64,000 nucleotides of DNA from Vibrio zhugei (GTDB lineage Bacteria; Pseudomonadota; Gammaproteobacteria; Enterobacterales; Vibrionaceae). Location: contig NZ_CP033078.1 of assembly GCF_003716875.1 (NCBI RefSeq), positions 310,001-374,000 on the forward strand. Direction: 5' to 3'. Numbering within the stretch: the first letter of the stretch is position 1; every line of letters starts with the position of its first letter. The position numbers and the translations under genes were made by a program. Positions 1-13,013 of the stretch are shown one piece after another. The notes beneath the pieces were generated by a model. It ran no database searches, was not told where the DNA came from, and saw nothing but the letters and a program-made list of their open reading frames with translations.

Positions 1-38
1 CACCAATTTCTGCATCATGCGTAGAAATTGACCAAGAT

Positions 39-114
39 GGGGCTATAGCTCAGATGGGAGAGCGCCTGCCTTGCACGCAGGAGGTCTGCGGTTCGATCCC
101 GCATAGCTCCACCA
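39..114 (+). tRNA. tRNA-Ala (TGC)
   Basis: A 76-nt cloverleaf with a pairing acceptor stem, TGC anticodon in the loop CTTGCAC, the T-loop GTTCGATCC and an encoded CCA end. It lies in the 16S-23S spacer position upstream of 23S rRNA, the usual place for tRNA-Ala in gammaproteobacterial rRNA operons. The 16S gene lies outside the window. The first 38 bases are spacer and include a short inverted repeat that may be a processing stem. Confidence 0.97.
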
Positions 115-454
115 TCTTTAAGCATATTGCTGTGCAGTGTTCTTAAACATGGTGTCTTTGTAAAAAGATACACATTGCTCTTTAACAATTTGGAAAGCTG
201 ACAAAATACTCTTTTAGAAGAGTATTTGTAAAAGTTCTCAATTTATTTCTTCTAGTTACCTAGACGAAGTAAACAAAAACACATTCAAGTGTTCTTGGAT
301 TCACTGTTTTTCAGTGAAGATTCAAAATTGAGTCCGGCAATATCGAGTCTGCAACATGTCCTTTTTGTCTTCACTTTTCAAAGTGAAAGCAAAGAGTTAT
401 GCAGACAAACCTTGGTGATTTGATTCATCAATCCAAAACTTTTTTGGGTTGTAT
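115..454 (+). promoter_or_regulatory. 16S-23S spacer with boxA antitermination signal
   Basis: This gene-free 340-base stretch is the transcribed spacer between tRNA-Ala and 23S. It holds a boxA-like element, TGCTCTTTAACA, at 176-187, which recruits NusB/S10 for rRNA antitermination. The sequences beside the 23S ends, with AAAAACTTTTTTGGTTGTATGG-type complementarity to the region after 3346, probably form the RNase III processing stem. No coding gene is seen. Confidence 0.75.
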
Positions 455-3346
<2,892 letters not shown>

Positions 3347-3471
3347 ACAACACCAAAAAGGTTTTGTAACGGACTCAATAGAGTACTTGAGTGTGTGAGA
3401 ACGGCTTACGAGCCAAAAAAACAGCTTTCCAGATTGCATGAGTATCGCGTAAGCGGTAGTCATAAAGAATT

Positions 3472-3590
3472 TGCTTGGCGACCATAGCATTTTGGCCCCA
3501 CCTGATCCCATGCCGAACTCAGAAGTGAAACGAAATAGCGCCGATGGTAGTGTGGGGCTTCCCCATGTGAGAGTAGGTCATCGCCAAGCT
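3472..3590 (+). rRNA. rrf: 5S ribosomal RNA
   Basis: It starts TGCTTGGCGACCATAGC and ends CATCGCCAAGC, with the conserved CCGAACTCAGAAGTGAAACG core, at about 119 nt. It follows 23S by about 125 bases and is followed by tRNA-Asp. The 3' boundary is good to a few bases. Confidence 0.96.
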
Positions 3591-3636
3591 TTAATTAAGA
3601 CATAGCGTGATTAACGTTATGGAAAAACCAGTTTGC

Positions 3637-3713
3637 GGAGCGGTAGTTCAGCTGGTTAGAATACCGGCCTGTCACGCCGGGGGTCGCGGGTTCGAATCCC
3701 GTCCGTTCCGCCA
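3637..3713 (+). tRNA. tRNA-Asp (GTC)
   Basis: A 77-nt cloverleaf with GTC anticodon (CTGTCAC), T-loop GTTCGAATCC and encoded CCA. As the last gene of this rRNA operon it is co-transcribed with 5S, as is common for distal tRNA-Asp in Vibrio and E. coli. Confidence 0.97.
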
Positions 3714-3722
3714 TTTGTTTTG

Positions 3723-3753
3723 AAGCCTCGTTCGATTGAACGAGGCTTTTTTT
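3723..3753 (+). terminator. Rho-independent terminator of the rRNA operon
   Basis: A perfect stem AAGCCTCGTTC / GAACGAGGCTT with a GATT loop is followed by a run of T. It starts ten bases after tRNA-Asp and closes the rRNA operon. Confidence 0.93.
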
Positions 3754-3955
3754 CGTCTAGAATTCTGATAGTTATTCATACATTTCCCTTAAACTCTCCA
3801 CCTTAATTTTACACGTTTACGACGAGAGTCAGACCTATTTGTGAGGTACTGTTAAATCCTTGTGAATAACGAGCGTTTTTCTTTTCTTCCTGCAAGCCGA
3901 GTGTTAATTTGAATAACAAATGTCTCGCACCAATTTTTTAATGGAGTTTTAGTCA

Positions 3956-4879
3956 ATGAGGTTGTCTTACTTAGCTATTTTGACATCTTGTTTTATTGCT
4001 AACGTTGCCTATTCGGAACAACCTGATAATAAGGCAATAAGCGCAGCAGAAAAAAGTGCATCTTCGGATTCATTACTTGAGGAACGGGTAGAAGACGAGA
4101 GTAAAGTTATAGATAACCCTTTTGTTATCATGCCATATAAAGCCAACTATCTGTTGCCTGTAACGTACAATCCACACCCTAATGATAAACCGTTTAAAAA
4201 AGATAGTGCTTACGCAGATGATTTGGATAAGTTAGAAGCTAAGTTCCAGATTTCTTTTAAAATGCCGCTCGCCATTGATTTAATTGATGATGGTGATTTG
4301 TATTTTGCTTATACCAACCAATCATGGTGGCAAGTTTATAATAGAGATAATTCTTCCCCTTTTAGAGAAACTGTTCACGAACCTGATATCTTTATGATAT
4401 TCCCTAATGATTGGAAAATTGGTGGCTTTACGAACTCGTTTTGGCAGGTGGGTGCGGTACATCAGTCGAATGGCCGTTCAGGTAGCTTGTCACGCAGTTG
4501 GAACCGGCTATATGGCTCCATGCTCTTTGATAAAGGTCCTTTAGCAATCAATACCAAGGTGTGGTGGCGTATTCCTGAAAGTAAGAAAAAGAATCCGACA
4601 GATGCGACAGGTGATGATAACCCCAATATCACTCACTATCTTGGCAACTTTGAAGTGACTGGTCTTTACGGCGTTGGTGAGCAGCGGTATACCTTTATGT
4701 TTCGTGATAACTTAGAGAAGCATAATCGAGGTGCGTTACAGCTGACTTGGAGCTACCCTATCCATAATAATTTGCGTGCTTATGTGCAGTATTTTAATGG
4801 TTATGGAGAAAGTTTGATTGATTACGATGTTCATACTCAGCGTATTGGTGTGGGAATTGCGTTGAACGACTTGTTGTAA
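3956..4879 (+). CDS. pldA: Outer membrane phospholipase A1 (OMPLA)
   Basis: OMPLA is a calcium-dependent outer-membrane beta-barrel phospholipase that removes phospholipids from the outer leaflet. Residues 1-20 form a signal peptide ending ANVAYS before EQPDNK. The catalytic block HQSNGRSGSLSRSWNR near residues 171-186 carries the His and Ser of the family, and later strands have the alternating pattern of a barrel. The length of 307 aa is slightly over the E. coli protein (about 290), the extra being an acidic, low-complexity stretch after the signal peptide. A GGAG ribosome site precedes the ATG. It is monocistronic, with a shared convergent terminator toward nhaP. Confidence 0.93.
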   Translation: MRLSYLAILTSCFIANVAYSEQPDNKAISAAEKSASSDSLLEERVEDESKVIDNPFVIMPYKANYLLPVTYNPHPNDKPFKKDSAYADDLDKLEAKFQISFKMPLAIDLIDDGDLYFAYTNQSWWQVYNRDNSSPFRETVHEPDIFMIFPNDWKIGGFTNSFWQVGAVHQSNGRSGSLSRSWNRLYGSMLFDKGPLAINTKVWWRIPESKKKNPTDATGDDNPNITHYLGNFEVTGLYGVGEQRYTFMFRDNLEKHNRGALQLTWSYPIHNNLRAYVQYFNGYGESLIDYDVHTQRIGVGIALNDLL

Positions 4880-4900
4880 GGCGGGATCATTATTATCAAT

Positions 4901-4933
4901 AAAAAGGGGAGCTCTCATTGCTCCCCTTTTTTC
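4901..4933. terminator. Bidirectional terminator between pldA and nhaP
   Basis: Stem AAAAAGGGGAGC / GCTCCCCTTTTTT with a short loop. The A-run on one side and T-run on the other let it serve the convergent pldA and antiporter genes. Confidence 0.9.
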
Positions 4934-4945
4934 ATCTCACGGAAT

Positions 4946-6265
4946 TTACTGCGGTGTTACTTCTTGCTCGCTTGATTCTGTTTTGTAATGCATATCTTTT
5001 TCGGCAATTTTGGCTTTTTCTATCATTGGAGTAATGGTAGAACCTTGAACCAAAATCGAGAATACTACGACGGCATACGTCATCACCAATACCAACTCTT
5101 TTACATCGATGAGTTTCTCTGGAATGACGAGAATGCCAGATGGGATCGATAATGCCATGGCCAGAGCGAGTCCGCCGCGTAAGCCACCCCAGGTTAAGAT
5201 GCGTACTGACCATGGGTTGTAGTTACGATAACGTTTGAAGAAAATATAAGGCACTAGCACACTTAAGTAGCGACCACAAAGGACTAACGGTATGGCAACG
5301 GCCATGACAATCCAGTCTTCAACGTGGAATTTGAACAAGAGCATTGACATACCGATCAGTAAGAAGAGTACGCCATTTAAAAACTCATCGACAAGCTCCC
5401 AAAAGTGGTCAAGATGCTCTTCACTCTCTTTAGAGAAGCCAATAAAACGTGTCCAGTTACCTATCATGATGCCTGAGATCACCATCGCCAATGGACCTGA
5501 AACATGGATAACATCAGCGAAGACAAAGCCAGCGGTTGGAATACCAATGGTCAGTAACAGTTCCATCGAGTGGTCATTCGTGGCACTGATCAGATAGTGG
5601 AAAATCAATCCCAAAACTAAGCCATAAATAATTCCGCCAATCGCCTCGTGTAAAAAGAGCTCGATGACACTCCCCACCGTGGGCGCCTCTTTACCAAAAG
5701 CGATAGTAAAAATGGTCACAAATATCACTAGGCCAAACCCATCATTGAATAGGGATTCCCCCTCGATTTGCGTAGAAATACGTCGTGGTGCGTTCAGTTT
5801 TTTTACAATAGCCAGTACCGCAATCGGGTCGGTAGGCGAGATCAGGGCACCGAAAAGTAAACAATAAATCAGGGCAAGATTGATGCCGAGGAGTTGACAT
5901 AACCCGAAGAGAGCAAAGCCGATAAAGAAGGTAGAAAAGAGAGTGGCTCCTAGGGCGAGTATGGCTATTTCCCATTTTTGATCTTTTAAGTTGGGAAGTT
6001 TTATTCCGAGTCCTCCGGCAAAGAGCAAGAACCCTAAAATACCTTTGAGTAGAAAGTCTTCAAAATTAATACTTGTTACTGTTTCTCTAGCAATCTGTGT
6101 GAGGTGGAACCAGTTGTTTTGACCTGCAACTAATATGAGTAAGGATAACAACATGGAACCGGCAGTAATAGCAATCGTAGTTTGCATGTTTCCTATTTTG
6201 CTGTTGAAGAAGGCAATCATCATTGCTGCAGCAGACAAGAAACACAGAGTGTAATAAACCGACAT
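4946..6265 (-). CDS. CPA1/NhaP-type Na+(K+)/H+ antiporter
   Basis: This is an inner-membrane cation:proton antiporter of about 12 hydrophobic segments across 439 aa. Family features seen are the PTDPIAVLAIVKK helix near 145, the acidic ion-binding motif ESLFNDGFGLVIF near 170 and the GGLRGGLALAMALSIP helix near 365. The C-terminal tail is short (about 30 residues), unlike the long cytoplasmic tails of CPA1 members with TrkA-C domains. The role is export of Na+ or K+ with pH homeostasis; which cation cannot be read from the sequence. It is a single gene, convergent with pldA. Confidence 0.9.
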   Translation of the reverse strand: MSVYYTLCFLSAAAMMIAFFNSKIGNMQTTIAITAGSMLLSLLILVAGQNNWFHLTQIARETVTSINFEDFLLKGILGFLLFAGGLGIKLPNLKDQKWEIAILALGATLFSTFFIGFALFGLCQLLGINLALIYCLLFGALISPTDPIAVLAIVKKLNAPRRISTQIEGESLFNDGFGLVIFVTIFTIAFGKEAPTVGSVIELFLHEAIGGIIYGLVLGLIFHYLISATNDHSMELLLTIGIPTAGFVFADVIHVSGPLAMVISGIMIGNWTRFIGFSKESEEHLDHFWELVDEFLNGVLFLLIGMSMLLFKFHVEDWIVMAVAIPLVLCGRYLSVLVPYIFFKRYRNYNPWSVRILTWGGLRGGLALAMALSIPSGILVIPEKLIDVKELVLVMTYAVVVFSILVQGSTITPMIEKAKIAEKDMHYKTESSEQEVTPQ

Positions 6266-6472
6266 AGTTTTCTCTTATGTAACAACTTGTAAACGCAAAT
6301 TGTCGTTCGATGCTGGGTAAATAGCAACCGTTTTTTTCTCACAATGAGAGAGCCATGAGGACGATAGGGGGCGGCAAATAGAGGTGAATAACGGATTAAG
6401 CGAATCTCATCATTGTTATCAATGAGAGTCGCTATCAGAGGGGAAATTATGGATGAAATACCGAGTAATCAG

Positions 6473-6499
6473 CCGCCCTTAAACACGGTTTAAGGGCGG
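6473..6499 (-). terminator. Stem-loop after lysC
   Basis: Perfect 12-bp stem CCGCCCTTAAAC / GTTTAAGGGCGG just downstream of the lysC stop. On the minus strand it is not followed by a clear U-tract, so it may act as an RNA-stabilising 3' hairpin rather than a strong intrinsic terminator. The remaining 200 bases up to nhaP hold no gene that I can support. Confidence 0.6.
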
Positions 6500-6511
6500 G
6501 CACTCATGGTA

Positions 6512-7858
6512 TTACTCAAATAATTGTTCGTGCAGATGTTGGATGGCTTGCTTGGCCGATGAGGAATCAACTAAGAAACATAAATTATGTTCACTCGCAC
6601 CATAGCAAATCATGCGGACATTGAAGTCATCCAAGGCGCCAAATACCTTTTTTGCATAACCTTGATTGTCCATATGATTACCAATTAGCGCGATTAAGCT
6701 TAAATCATGCTCAACTTTTACTGAGCATAGAGATTGCAGTTCTTCTTGAACCGCAGCCGGTAATTCTGGGGCGCCCCCTGAGGTATCTGTTTTATCCAGA
6801 GTGAGCGAGACACTGATTTCTGAGGTCGTAATAAGGTCAATGGACAGTTTATGTTTGGCCAGTATTTCAAAAACTTTGGCTAGAAACCCATAGGATTGGA
6901 ACATTTTTTCGCTGTGCAGTGTCACCATGGTTTGATTATCACGCAAAGCAAGGGCTCGGAATTGCGGGGCACTCTCAACTTGTTTGCGGATCCATGTACC
7001 GCCTTGTTCTGGCGCTTTGGATGAGCCAACGAAAACGGGAATGCCTTGACGCAACGCCGGTAGTAATGTGGAGGGGTGTAAGATTTTTGCTCCAAAATTG
7101 GCCATCTCAGAAGCTTCATTAAAACTGATCTCTCCAATTGGAGAAGCGTTTGGAGCAATACGTGGGTCGGTACTATAAATGCCGGGTACGTCAGTCCAAA
7201 TTTCCAAGCCTGATGCATTCACCGATTCAGCGATCAGTGCGGCCGAATAATCACTGCCGCCACGACCTAGTGTGGTGGTGTTCCCTTGACTATCAGAGCC
7301 AATGAATCCTTGCGTCACTACAATATGCTGTTCACACAATGTGGTTAAATGCTCGGAGGCCAAATCACGAATGGTTTCTAATTGCGGCTCGGCCTTACCA
7401 AAATTATCATCGGTACGCAGTACATGGCGGATATCGAAGCGTACGGCATCTAATCCTCGCTCACGCAGTATTTGTGTGAGTAAATGTGTCGACATCAGCT
7501 CACCACATGAGACTAAGTGATCGGTTAATTTATGACTGGTTTGGTAGGCTGCCGCTTCAGAAGCGCTAGTAATGACATCAATAAAGTGAAGGAGATGTTC
7601 TTCCACGCTGCTAGGATCATTGAGTTGCTCGATGATGGTTTGGTGAATCGCGGCAATTTGACCAATCAGAGACGCACGCTCCTGAGGGTTCTCAATACCA
7701 CTTGATAGAGTAACGAGTAAGTTAGTGACGCCAGAGCAAGCACTACTGACAACCAGTTTCGTCTGTGGGTTGCGTTCGATAATGGCTGCGCAGCGATTCA
7801 TGGCTGTAAAGTCTGCCACACTGGTTCCACCAAATTTCGCTACATTAAATGTGCTCAC
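6512..7858 (-). CDS. lysC: Lysine-sensitive aspartokinase III
   Basis: It phosphorylates L-aspartate, the first step to lysine, threonine, methionine and diaminopimelate. The N-terminal kinase domain starts VAKFGGTSVADFTAMNR, and the FIGSDSQGNTTTLGRGGSDY segment near 208 binds ATP and aspartate. ACT domains follow after about residue 300 (the segment MVTLHSEKMFQSYGFLAKVF), where lysine inhibits. The length of 448 aa matches monofunctional LysC (449 in E. coli), with no homoserine dehydrogenase fusion. Transcript control is by the lysine riboswitch immediately upstream. Confidence 0.95.
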   Translation of the reverse strand: MSTFNVAKFGGTSVADFTAMNRCAAIIERNPQTKLVVSSACSGVTNLLVTLSSGIENPQERASLIGQIAAIHQTIIEQLNDPSSVEEHLLHFIDVITSASEAAAYQTSHKLTDHLVSCGELMSTHLLTQILRERGLDAVRFDIRHVLRTDDNFGKAEPQLETIRDLASEHLTTLCEQHIVVTQGFIGSDSQGNTTTLGRGGSDYSAALIAESVNASGLEIWTDVPGIYSTDPRIAPNASPIGEISFNEASEMANFGAKILHPSTLLPALRQGIPVFVGSSKAPEQGGTWIRKQVESAPQFRALALRDNQTMVTLHSEKMFQSYGFLAKVFEILAKHKLSIDLITTSEISVSLTLDKTDTSGGAPELPAAVQEELQSLCSVKVEHDLSLIALIGNHMDNQGYAKKVFGALDDFNVRMICYGASEHNLCFLVDSSSAKQAIQHLHEQLFE

Positions 7859-7960
7859 AATAGATCTCCCATAACTAAAATAAAAGGTATAACACCTAGG
7901 CTTTCACGATTAAAGAGAGGGGGAGAATAAGCGTTAAGAGGCAGTATGATTGGCATAACC

Positions 7961-8124
7961 TCAGAAGCTCTTCACACAATCTGTGCGACAGTTGAAGGGA
8001 TTCAGCCCATTCACCCGGTCATAGTATTCCACTGATAAAATGACCTCGGCACTACTCTCCCTCAATGATTTGTCTTGGAGTAGTGGCTCCACAAAACATC
8101 TACCTAGGTAGCGCTCCTCTTCTG
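7961..8124 (-). promoter_or_regulatory. Lysine riboswitch (L box) of lysC
   Basis: Read on the minus strand, the leader carries the lysine aptamer landmarks in order: the closing strand CAGAAGAGGAGCGC, the internal GGAGCCACTACTCC arm, the conserved GTGCCGAGGTC, GGGCTGAATCCC, then ACTGTCGCACAGATTGTG and the closing GAGCTTCTGAGG. This is the same arrangement as the E. coli lysC leader. About 100 bases separate it from the start codon and would hold the expression platform. It should switch lysC off when lysine is high. Confidence 0.92.
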
Positions 8125-8209
8125 TTATGTTTTCCATTGAACGGGTTTACGAGATTAATGTCAATGGCTTTGAATAAATATTGCTTAAAAGTGTTTTTTT
8201 ATTTACATA

Positions 8210-9985
8210 CTACTTATTGATTTTTTCTAACGTCACTCGGGCGGAAGATAAAGCCGCAGAGACGGTATCTGGCGTTAAATCAGTAAAGTCGATGTTAGGA
8301 AATAAAAACTCCGCTTCGTGGCGGGTTTGCTCCGCGCGACTGGCCTCTCCCAGAGCTTCGTAAGAAAGAATCAATTTTTTATAAAAAATGGGGCGAGGGG
8401 TGTGTTTAATTACCGTTTGTGCCCAATTGACAAAAGGTATGATGTCTTCAGGTTGTTTGGTTTTTAACCCCTTACGTAAATACAAACTATACACGTCCCA
8501 GTCATAGCGGTCTTTCCATACTGCCAGATTAGTCACACGGTGAATCATATCTGCGTGCTTGATTGGATCGTGTTCAAAGCGATTTAAAACATAATTTGTT
8601 TGTAAGGTGGTCAACATAAAGAAGCTGATCACCAAAGGGATTAATAAAGAAAATATTCTCAATGTCCGGGCTATCGACGCATGAAACGAGAAAGTCCAAT
8701 GGGACAACGAGCGTTGTTCTATCCAGTAGAGCAAGATTAAAAAGGTGATCCAATGAGCGGCTGAGTGGTAAAACGGGTACTCCAGTTGTGTGTGCAATGT
8801 AATTGGGATGAGAAGCGCAAGTAGAGCAAGACGAGTGCCTTTTTTAGCAGACAAGAGACGAATAATGACTAAGCTTGCCGCAATCAGCATACCCAGCACC
8901 GGCACCACGCCACCTTCAACGCCCCAGTACATCAGCTCATTATGAGGGTGATCCATCGATGGAAGGCCAGGAGGATAACTTGGATTTAATTGATGCTGGC
9001 GAGCGGTATAAAGAATGTATTGAGATTCAAATCGTCCATAACCATATCCGGTAAATGGCTTTTCAATGATCATGTCTAGCGTTTGAGGAAAGGTATAACG
9101 GCGCGGACTTTGTAAGTCGACTTTATTTGCAACAAAACCTGATACGCCTTGTTGTTGCATTGAGAATAAGGCAATGCAGACGCCTGTGATGATGGCGATG
9201 ATCCATAAAATAAAACGCTGCCTAGAGGCGTATTTTTTTAAATAGGGTAATAAACACAGAATGCCAAGAGAGGAGCCCAACCAACCTGTACGTGAGGCTA
9301 AAACGGTTAATAGGAAAGCGCTGGCCAAAGAGGTGGTATAGAGCAGGGCGGTGTGTAGCCAATGCTGATCATATTTTTTAGGCTGTCTTGCTAATAGATA
9401 ACCGGCCACCAATAAACCCGTGGCGAGAAAGCTGGCCATCACATTGGGCTGATGAAATACTCCGAAAGGGCGAGTAAAGCGGTCGAAGCGAACTAAGATT
9501 TCCGGAGCAAGGACGAAGTATTGGTATAGGCCGATACAGGCTTCGATGAATGTACCAATAACGATAAACCATAATAATCGTTGTTTTTCTCGATTCGAAA
9601 AACGAAATTGCTGGAGTAACCAAAAAAACACAAAACCTGCCCATAAGCCCATTAATCGCAGGGTGGAATGTTCAGGCGCGGCATTATGGTAGAACACCGG
9701 TACGGTCATGAGAAGGCACGCGATAAACAGCCCAAGAGTCAGCTTAGATACTCGTATCACTTTATTGTTAGCAAGCTGATATAGGCCGATGCCAAGCACT
9801 AAACTGATGGCAATCCATGAGGTATCATTGGATGATAATGCTAATCCTGATCCGCCTGGGTTCGACATGACAAAATGCATGGCATAGACATAAAGTGATG
9901 CAATGGCATACAGGAAGGGTTTTGTCAGTGGAATCTTGGGGGGCTTAGGTTCTAGCTGGGTGCCGCCTAGTAGCACTGTTGCCAT
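8210..9985 (-). CDS. pglL: PglL-type O-oligosaccharyltransferase (Wzy_C domain)
   Basis: A polytopic inner-membrane protein of 591 aa with about 12 hydrophobic helices. The large periplasmic loop carries the Wzy_C/ligase signature HPHNELMYWGVEGG near residues 338-351. PglL-family enzymes transfer lipid-linked glycans onto periplasmic or secreted proteins, often pilins; the C-terminal 100 residues form the soluble tail seen in PglL rather than in WaaL. The gene sits between uvrA and lysC, the place of the characterised V. cholerae PglL. The local MSHA pilin substrate system is decayed in this strain, so the protein target here is unknown. Confidence 0.85.
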   Translation of the reverse strand: MATVLLGGTQLEPKPPKIPLTKPFLYAIASLYVYAMHFVMSNPGGSGLALSSNDTSWIAISLVLGIGLYQLANNKVIRVSKLTLGLFIACLLMTVPVFYHNAAPEHSTLRLMGLWAGFVFFWLLQQFRFSNREKQRLLWFIVIGTFIEACIGLYQYFVLAPEILVRFDRFTRPFGVFHQPNVMASFLATGLLVAGYLLARQPKKYDQHWLHTALLYTTSLASAFLLTVLASRTGWLGSSLGILCLLPYLKKYASRQRFILWIIAIITGVCIALFSMQQQGVSGFVANKVDLQSPRRYTFPQTLDMIIEKPFTGYGYGRFESQYILYTARQHQLNPSYPPGLPSMDHPHNELMYWGVEGGVVPVLGMLIAASLVIIRLLSAKKGTRLALLALLIPITLHTQLEYPFYHSAAHWITFLILLYWIEQRSLSHWTFSFHASIARTLRIFSLLIPLVISFFMLTTLQTNYVLNRFEHDPIKHADMIHRVTNLAVWKDRYDWDVYSLYLRKGLKTKQPEDIIPFVNWAQTVIKHTPRPIFYKKLILSYEALGEASRAEQTRHEAEFLFPNIDFTDLTPDTVSAALSSARVTLEKINK

Positions 9986-10007
9986 GTTTTTCTCGCTATC
10001 TCCAAAG

Positions 10008-10037
10008 CAGACCAGCAGGACGCTGGTCTGTTGTTTT
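10008..10037. terminator. Hairpin between uvrA and pglL
   Basis: Stem CAGACCAGC / GCTGGTCTG with a short loop, T-rich on the plus-strand side. Both neighbours run on the minus strand, where the hairpin follows the uvrA stop but lacks a strong U-run. It may be a weak terminator or processing hairpin of uvrA. Confidence 0.5.
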
Positions 10038-10049
10038 TTTATGATTGAA

Positions 10050-12872
10050 CTATTTTAACATAGGCTTTAGGAAATGGGCTGTGTGTGAGCCCTCGATTTC
10101 TGCGACCTGCTCTGGTGTGCCTTGGGCAATGATCTCACCGCCACCTTGTCCACCTTCAGGGCCTAAATCGACTATCCAGTCGGCGGTTTTGATCACATCA
10201 AGGTTGTGCTCGATAACGACGACCGTATTGCCACGATCACGTAATTGATGCAAGACGGCTAAGAGTTGCTGGATATCTTGGAAATGCAGGCCGGTAGTCG
10301 GCTCATCTAAGATATACAGTGTCTTTCCTGTATCACGTTTCGATAGCTCACGAGCGAGTTTTACCCGTTGCGCTTCCCCTCCAGACAAGGTTGTCGCTGC
10401 TTGCCCTAAGCGAATATAAGTGAGTCCCACATCGATGAGCGTTTGTAATTTACGCGCGATCGCTGGTACGGGAGCAAAAAATTCACGCGCATCTTCGATC
10501 GTCATTTCTAACACTTCGTCAATCGTTTTGCCTTTATAGCGAACTTCCAATGTTTCCCGGTTATAGCGTTTACCTTGGCAAACATCACAAGGTACATACA
10601 CATCGGGTAAGAAGTGCATTTCCACTTTGATTACACCATCGCCTTGGCAAGCTTCGCAACGTCCGCCGCGCACATTAAAACTGAAGCGTCCAGGTTTATA
10701 ACCGCGAGAACGTGCTTCTTGAGTGCCAGCAAATAATTCTCTTATTGGAGTAAAGATACCAGTGTAGGTCGCTGGGTTCGAGCGTGGCGTGCGGCCTATT
10801 GGGCTTTGGTCAATGTCGATAACCTTATCAAAATGTTCCAAACCTTTAATGCGTTTATAGGGGGCCGGCTTCGAGGTCGTTGCTCCATTTAGCGCGGTAT
10901 GGGCTATTTTGAAGAAAGTGTCATTAATCAGGGTGGATTTACCTGAGCCAGAAACGCCGGTAACACATGTCATCAAGCCAACAGGGATCGCTAAATCCAC
11001 ATTGTGTAAGTTGTTACCTGAAGCGCCGAAAACGTGCACCATTTTTTTCTTATCAATCGGGGTGCGTTTTTCGGGAATGGCAATAGATTTAATGCCTGTC
11101 AGATATTGTCCAGTGAGGGAGTCAGGCGTGTTCATGATGTCATCAACAGTACCTTCTGCCACCACATTCCCGCCATGCACCCCGGCACCAGGGCCAATAT
11201 CGATCACATGATCGGCCATACGAATGGCATCTTCATCATGTTCGACCACAAGAACGGTATTTCCTAAATCACGCAAGCGTGTCAGCGTACCAAGTAAGCG
11301 TTCATTATCGCGTTGATGTAAGCCAATAGAAGGCTCATCAAGGACGTACATGACCCCGACTAGACCTGCGCCAATCTGACTGGCAAGACGAATACGCTGC
11401 GCTTCACCGCCAGACAATGTCTCTGCACTACGAGATAAGTTGAGATAATTGAGTCCCACATCGACTAAAAATGTGAGTCGGTCTGAGATCTCTTTAAGAA
11501 TTTTTTCTGCTATTTTCGCTTTTTGTCCTTCCAGTTTTAAGGTCTCAAAAAACTCTAATGAGCCCGCAATACTCTGTGCGACGATTTCTGGGAGGGTAAT
11601 ATCATTGACAAACACGTTACGAGCTTCAAGGCGCAAGCGGGTTCCTGAACAGGTGGTACAGGACTTGGTCGACACGTATTTGCTTAATTCTTCACGTACC
11701 GAGTTCGAATCTGTCTCGCGATAGCGTCTTTCTAGGGTGTTTAAGATACCTTCAAAAGGATGGTGTTTAACGCGGAGATCGCCACGATCATTAACATACT
11801 TAAATTCAATTTCGGTGCGTCCTGAACCGTGCAAAATGACCTCACGGATCTTTTTCGGCAGTTCATTAAATGGGGTCGTTAGTTGGAATGAGTAATGCTC
11901 AGCAAGTGAAGTTAGCATTTGAAAATAATAAAAATTTCTTTTATCCCAACCCCGAATCGCACCATTGGCTAAGCTAAGTTTTTCGTCTTGTACAACCCGG
12001 TCCGCATCAAAATACTGTTGTACCCCAAGGCCATCACAGGTCGGGCAGGCGCCAGCAGGGTTGTTGAAGGAAAAAAGACGTGGCTCGAGTTCACTCATGC
12101 TGTATCCACAGTGTGGACAAGCAAAATTAGCGGAGAAAATGTGCTCATCACCGTCACCTTCCATCGGAGCGGCGATCACAATACCGCCTGACAGCTCTAA
12201 AGCGGTTTCAAACGATTCGGCTAAACGGAGCTGTAGATCATCGCGCACTTTAAAACGATCGACAATGACTTCGATAGTATGTTTTTTCTGCAGTTCTAAT
12301 GTCGGTGGATCAGACAGATCGCAGATGTCGCCATCAATCCGTGCCCGAATAAATCCTTGAGCGGCTAGATTCTGCAAGGTTTTAACGTGTTCGCCTTTGC
12401 GGTCTTGGATAATGGGGGCGAGCAGCATGACTTTCGCGCCTTCGGGCATCTCTAACACTTTGTCTACCATCTGGCTGACGGTTTGTGCTTTCAAAGGAAC
12501 CTGATGCTCAGGACAACGAGGCTCACCGATACGCGCATAAAGCAGGCGCAAGTAATCGTATATTTCGGTGATGGTGCCAACGGTAGAACGCGGGTTATGA
12601 GATGTGGATTTTTGCTCAATAGAAATCGCAGGCGACAAGCCTTCAATATGATCCACATCGGGCTTTTCCATCAATGAGAGAAACTGCCGCGCATAGGCGG
12701 ATAATGATTCTACATAACGTCTTTGACCTTCAGCGTAGAGCGTATCAAAGGCAAGCGATGATTTTCCTGAACCGGATAAACCAGTGATCACGACCAGTTT
12801 GTCTCTAGGAATTGTGAGATTGATATTTTTGAGATTGTGAGTTCTAGCGCCACGTATGTCGATTTTATCCAT
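10050..12872 (-). CDS. uvrA: UvrABC excinuclease ATPase subunit A
   Basis: The DNA damage-recognition ATPase of nucleotide excision repair, 940 aa as in E. coli. It has two ABC ATPase halves: Walker [15 protein letters not shown] near 31 and [14 protein letters not shown] near 640. Signature motifs [12 protein letters not shown] and [12 protein letters not shown], and three zinc-binding Cys clusters (CPHC and CPTC near 253-283, CEACQGDG and CDVCQGKR near 740-765), are visible. It works with UvrB in the cytoplasm. A LexA-type box lies about 70 bases upstream, consistent with SOS control. Confidence 0.97.
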   Translation of the reverse strand: MDKIDIRGARTHNLKNINLTIPRDKLVVITGLSGSGKSSLAFDTLYAEGQRRYVESLSAYARQFLSLMEKPDVDHIEGLSPAISIEQKSTSHNPRSTVGTITEIYDYLRLLYARIGEPRCPEHQVPLKAQTVSQMVDKVLEMPEGAKVMLLAPIIQDRKGEHVKTLQNLAAQGFIRARIDGDICDLSDPPTLELQKKHTIEVIVDRFKVRDDLQLRLAESFETALELSGGIVIAAPMEGDGDEHIFSANFACPHCGYSMSELEPRLFSFNNPAGACPTCDGLGVQQYFDADRVVQDEKLSLANGAIRGWDKRNFYYFQMLTSLAEHYSFQLTTPFNELPKKIREVILHGSGRTEIEFKYVNDRGDLRVKHHPFEGILNTLERRYRETDSNSVREELSKYVSTKSCTTCSGTRLRLEARNVFVNDITLPEIVAQSIAGSLEFFETLKLEGQKAKIAEKILKEISDRLTFLVDVGLNYLNLSRSAETLSGGEAQRIRLASQIGAGLVGVMYVLDEPSIGLHQRDNERLLGTLTRLRDLGNTVLVVEHDEDAIRMADHVIDIGPGAGVHGGNVVAEGTVDDIMNTPDSLTGQYLTGIKSIAIPEKRTPIDKKKMVHVFGASGNNLHNVDLAIPVGLMTCVTGVSGSGKSTLINDTFFKIAHTALNGATTSKPAPYKRIKGLEHFDKVIDIDQSPIGRTPRSNPATYTGIFTPIRELFAGTQEARSRGYKPGRFSFNVRGGRCEACQGDGVIKVEMHFLPDVYVPCDVCQGKRYNRETLEVRYKGKTIDEVLEMTIEDAREFFAPVPAIARKLQTLIDVGLTYIRLGQAATTLSGGEAQRVKLARELSKRDTGKTLYILDEPTTGLHFQDIQQLLAVLHQLRDRGNTVVVIEHNLDVIKTADWIVDLGPEGGQGGGEIIAQGTPEQVAEIEGSHTAHFLKPMLK

Positions 12873-12938
12873 CAGTTTACTCTATAGGTGATACCGAGAG
12901 TGTCAGTATTACATAGAGTGAGTTTTGTGCAAAGGTGG

Positions 12939-12958
12939 TACTGGATAAAAAAACAGTG
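12939..12958 (-). promoter_or_regulatory. Probable LexA (SOS) box of uvrA
   Basis: On the minus strand the sequence CACTGTTTTTTTATCCAGTA fits the gammaproteobacterial LexA operator (TACTG-N10-CAGTA) with the same half-site spacing as the E. coli uvrA box. It lies about 70 bases before the uvrA start. It overlaps the 3' arm and U-run of the galU terminator. Confidence 0.65.
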
Positions 12959-12983
12959 TCATTCCAGTGAGTGACACTGTTTG
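12947..12983 (-). terminator. Rho-independent terminator of galU
   Basis: On the minus strand the stem AAACAGTGTCA / TGACACTGTTT with a 10-base loop runs into a T7 tract. It follows the galU stop by about 30 bases and separates galU from uvrA. Confidence 0.85.
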
Positions 12984-13013
12984 GCATGGCGATAGCCATC
13001 GTGTAGTAACGTG

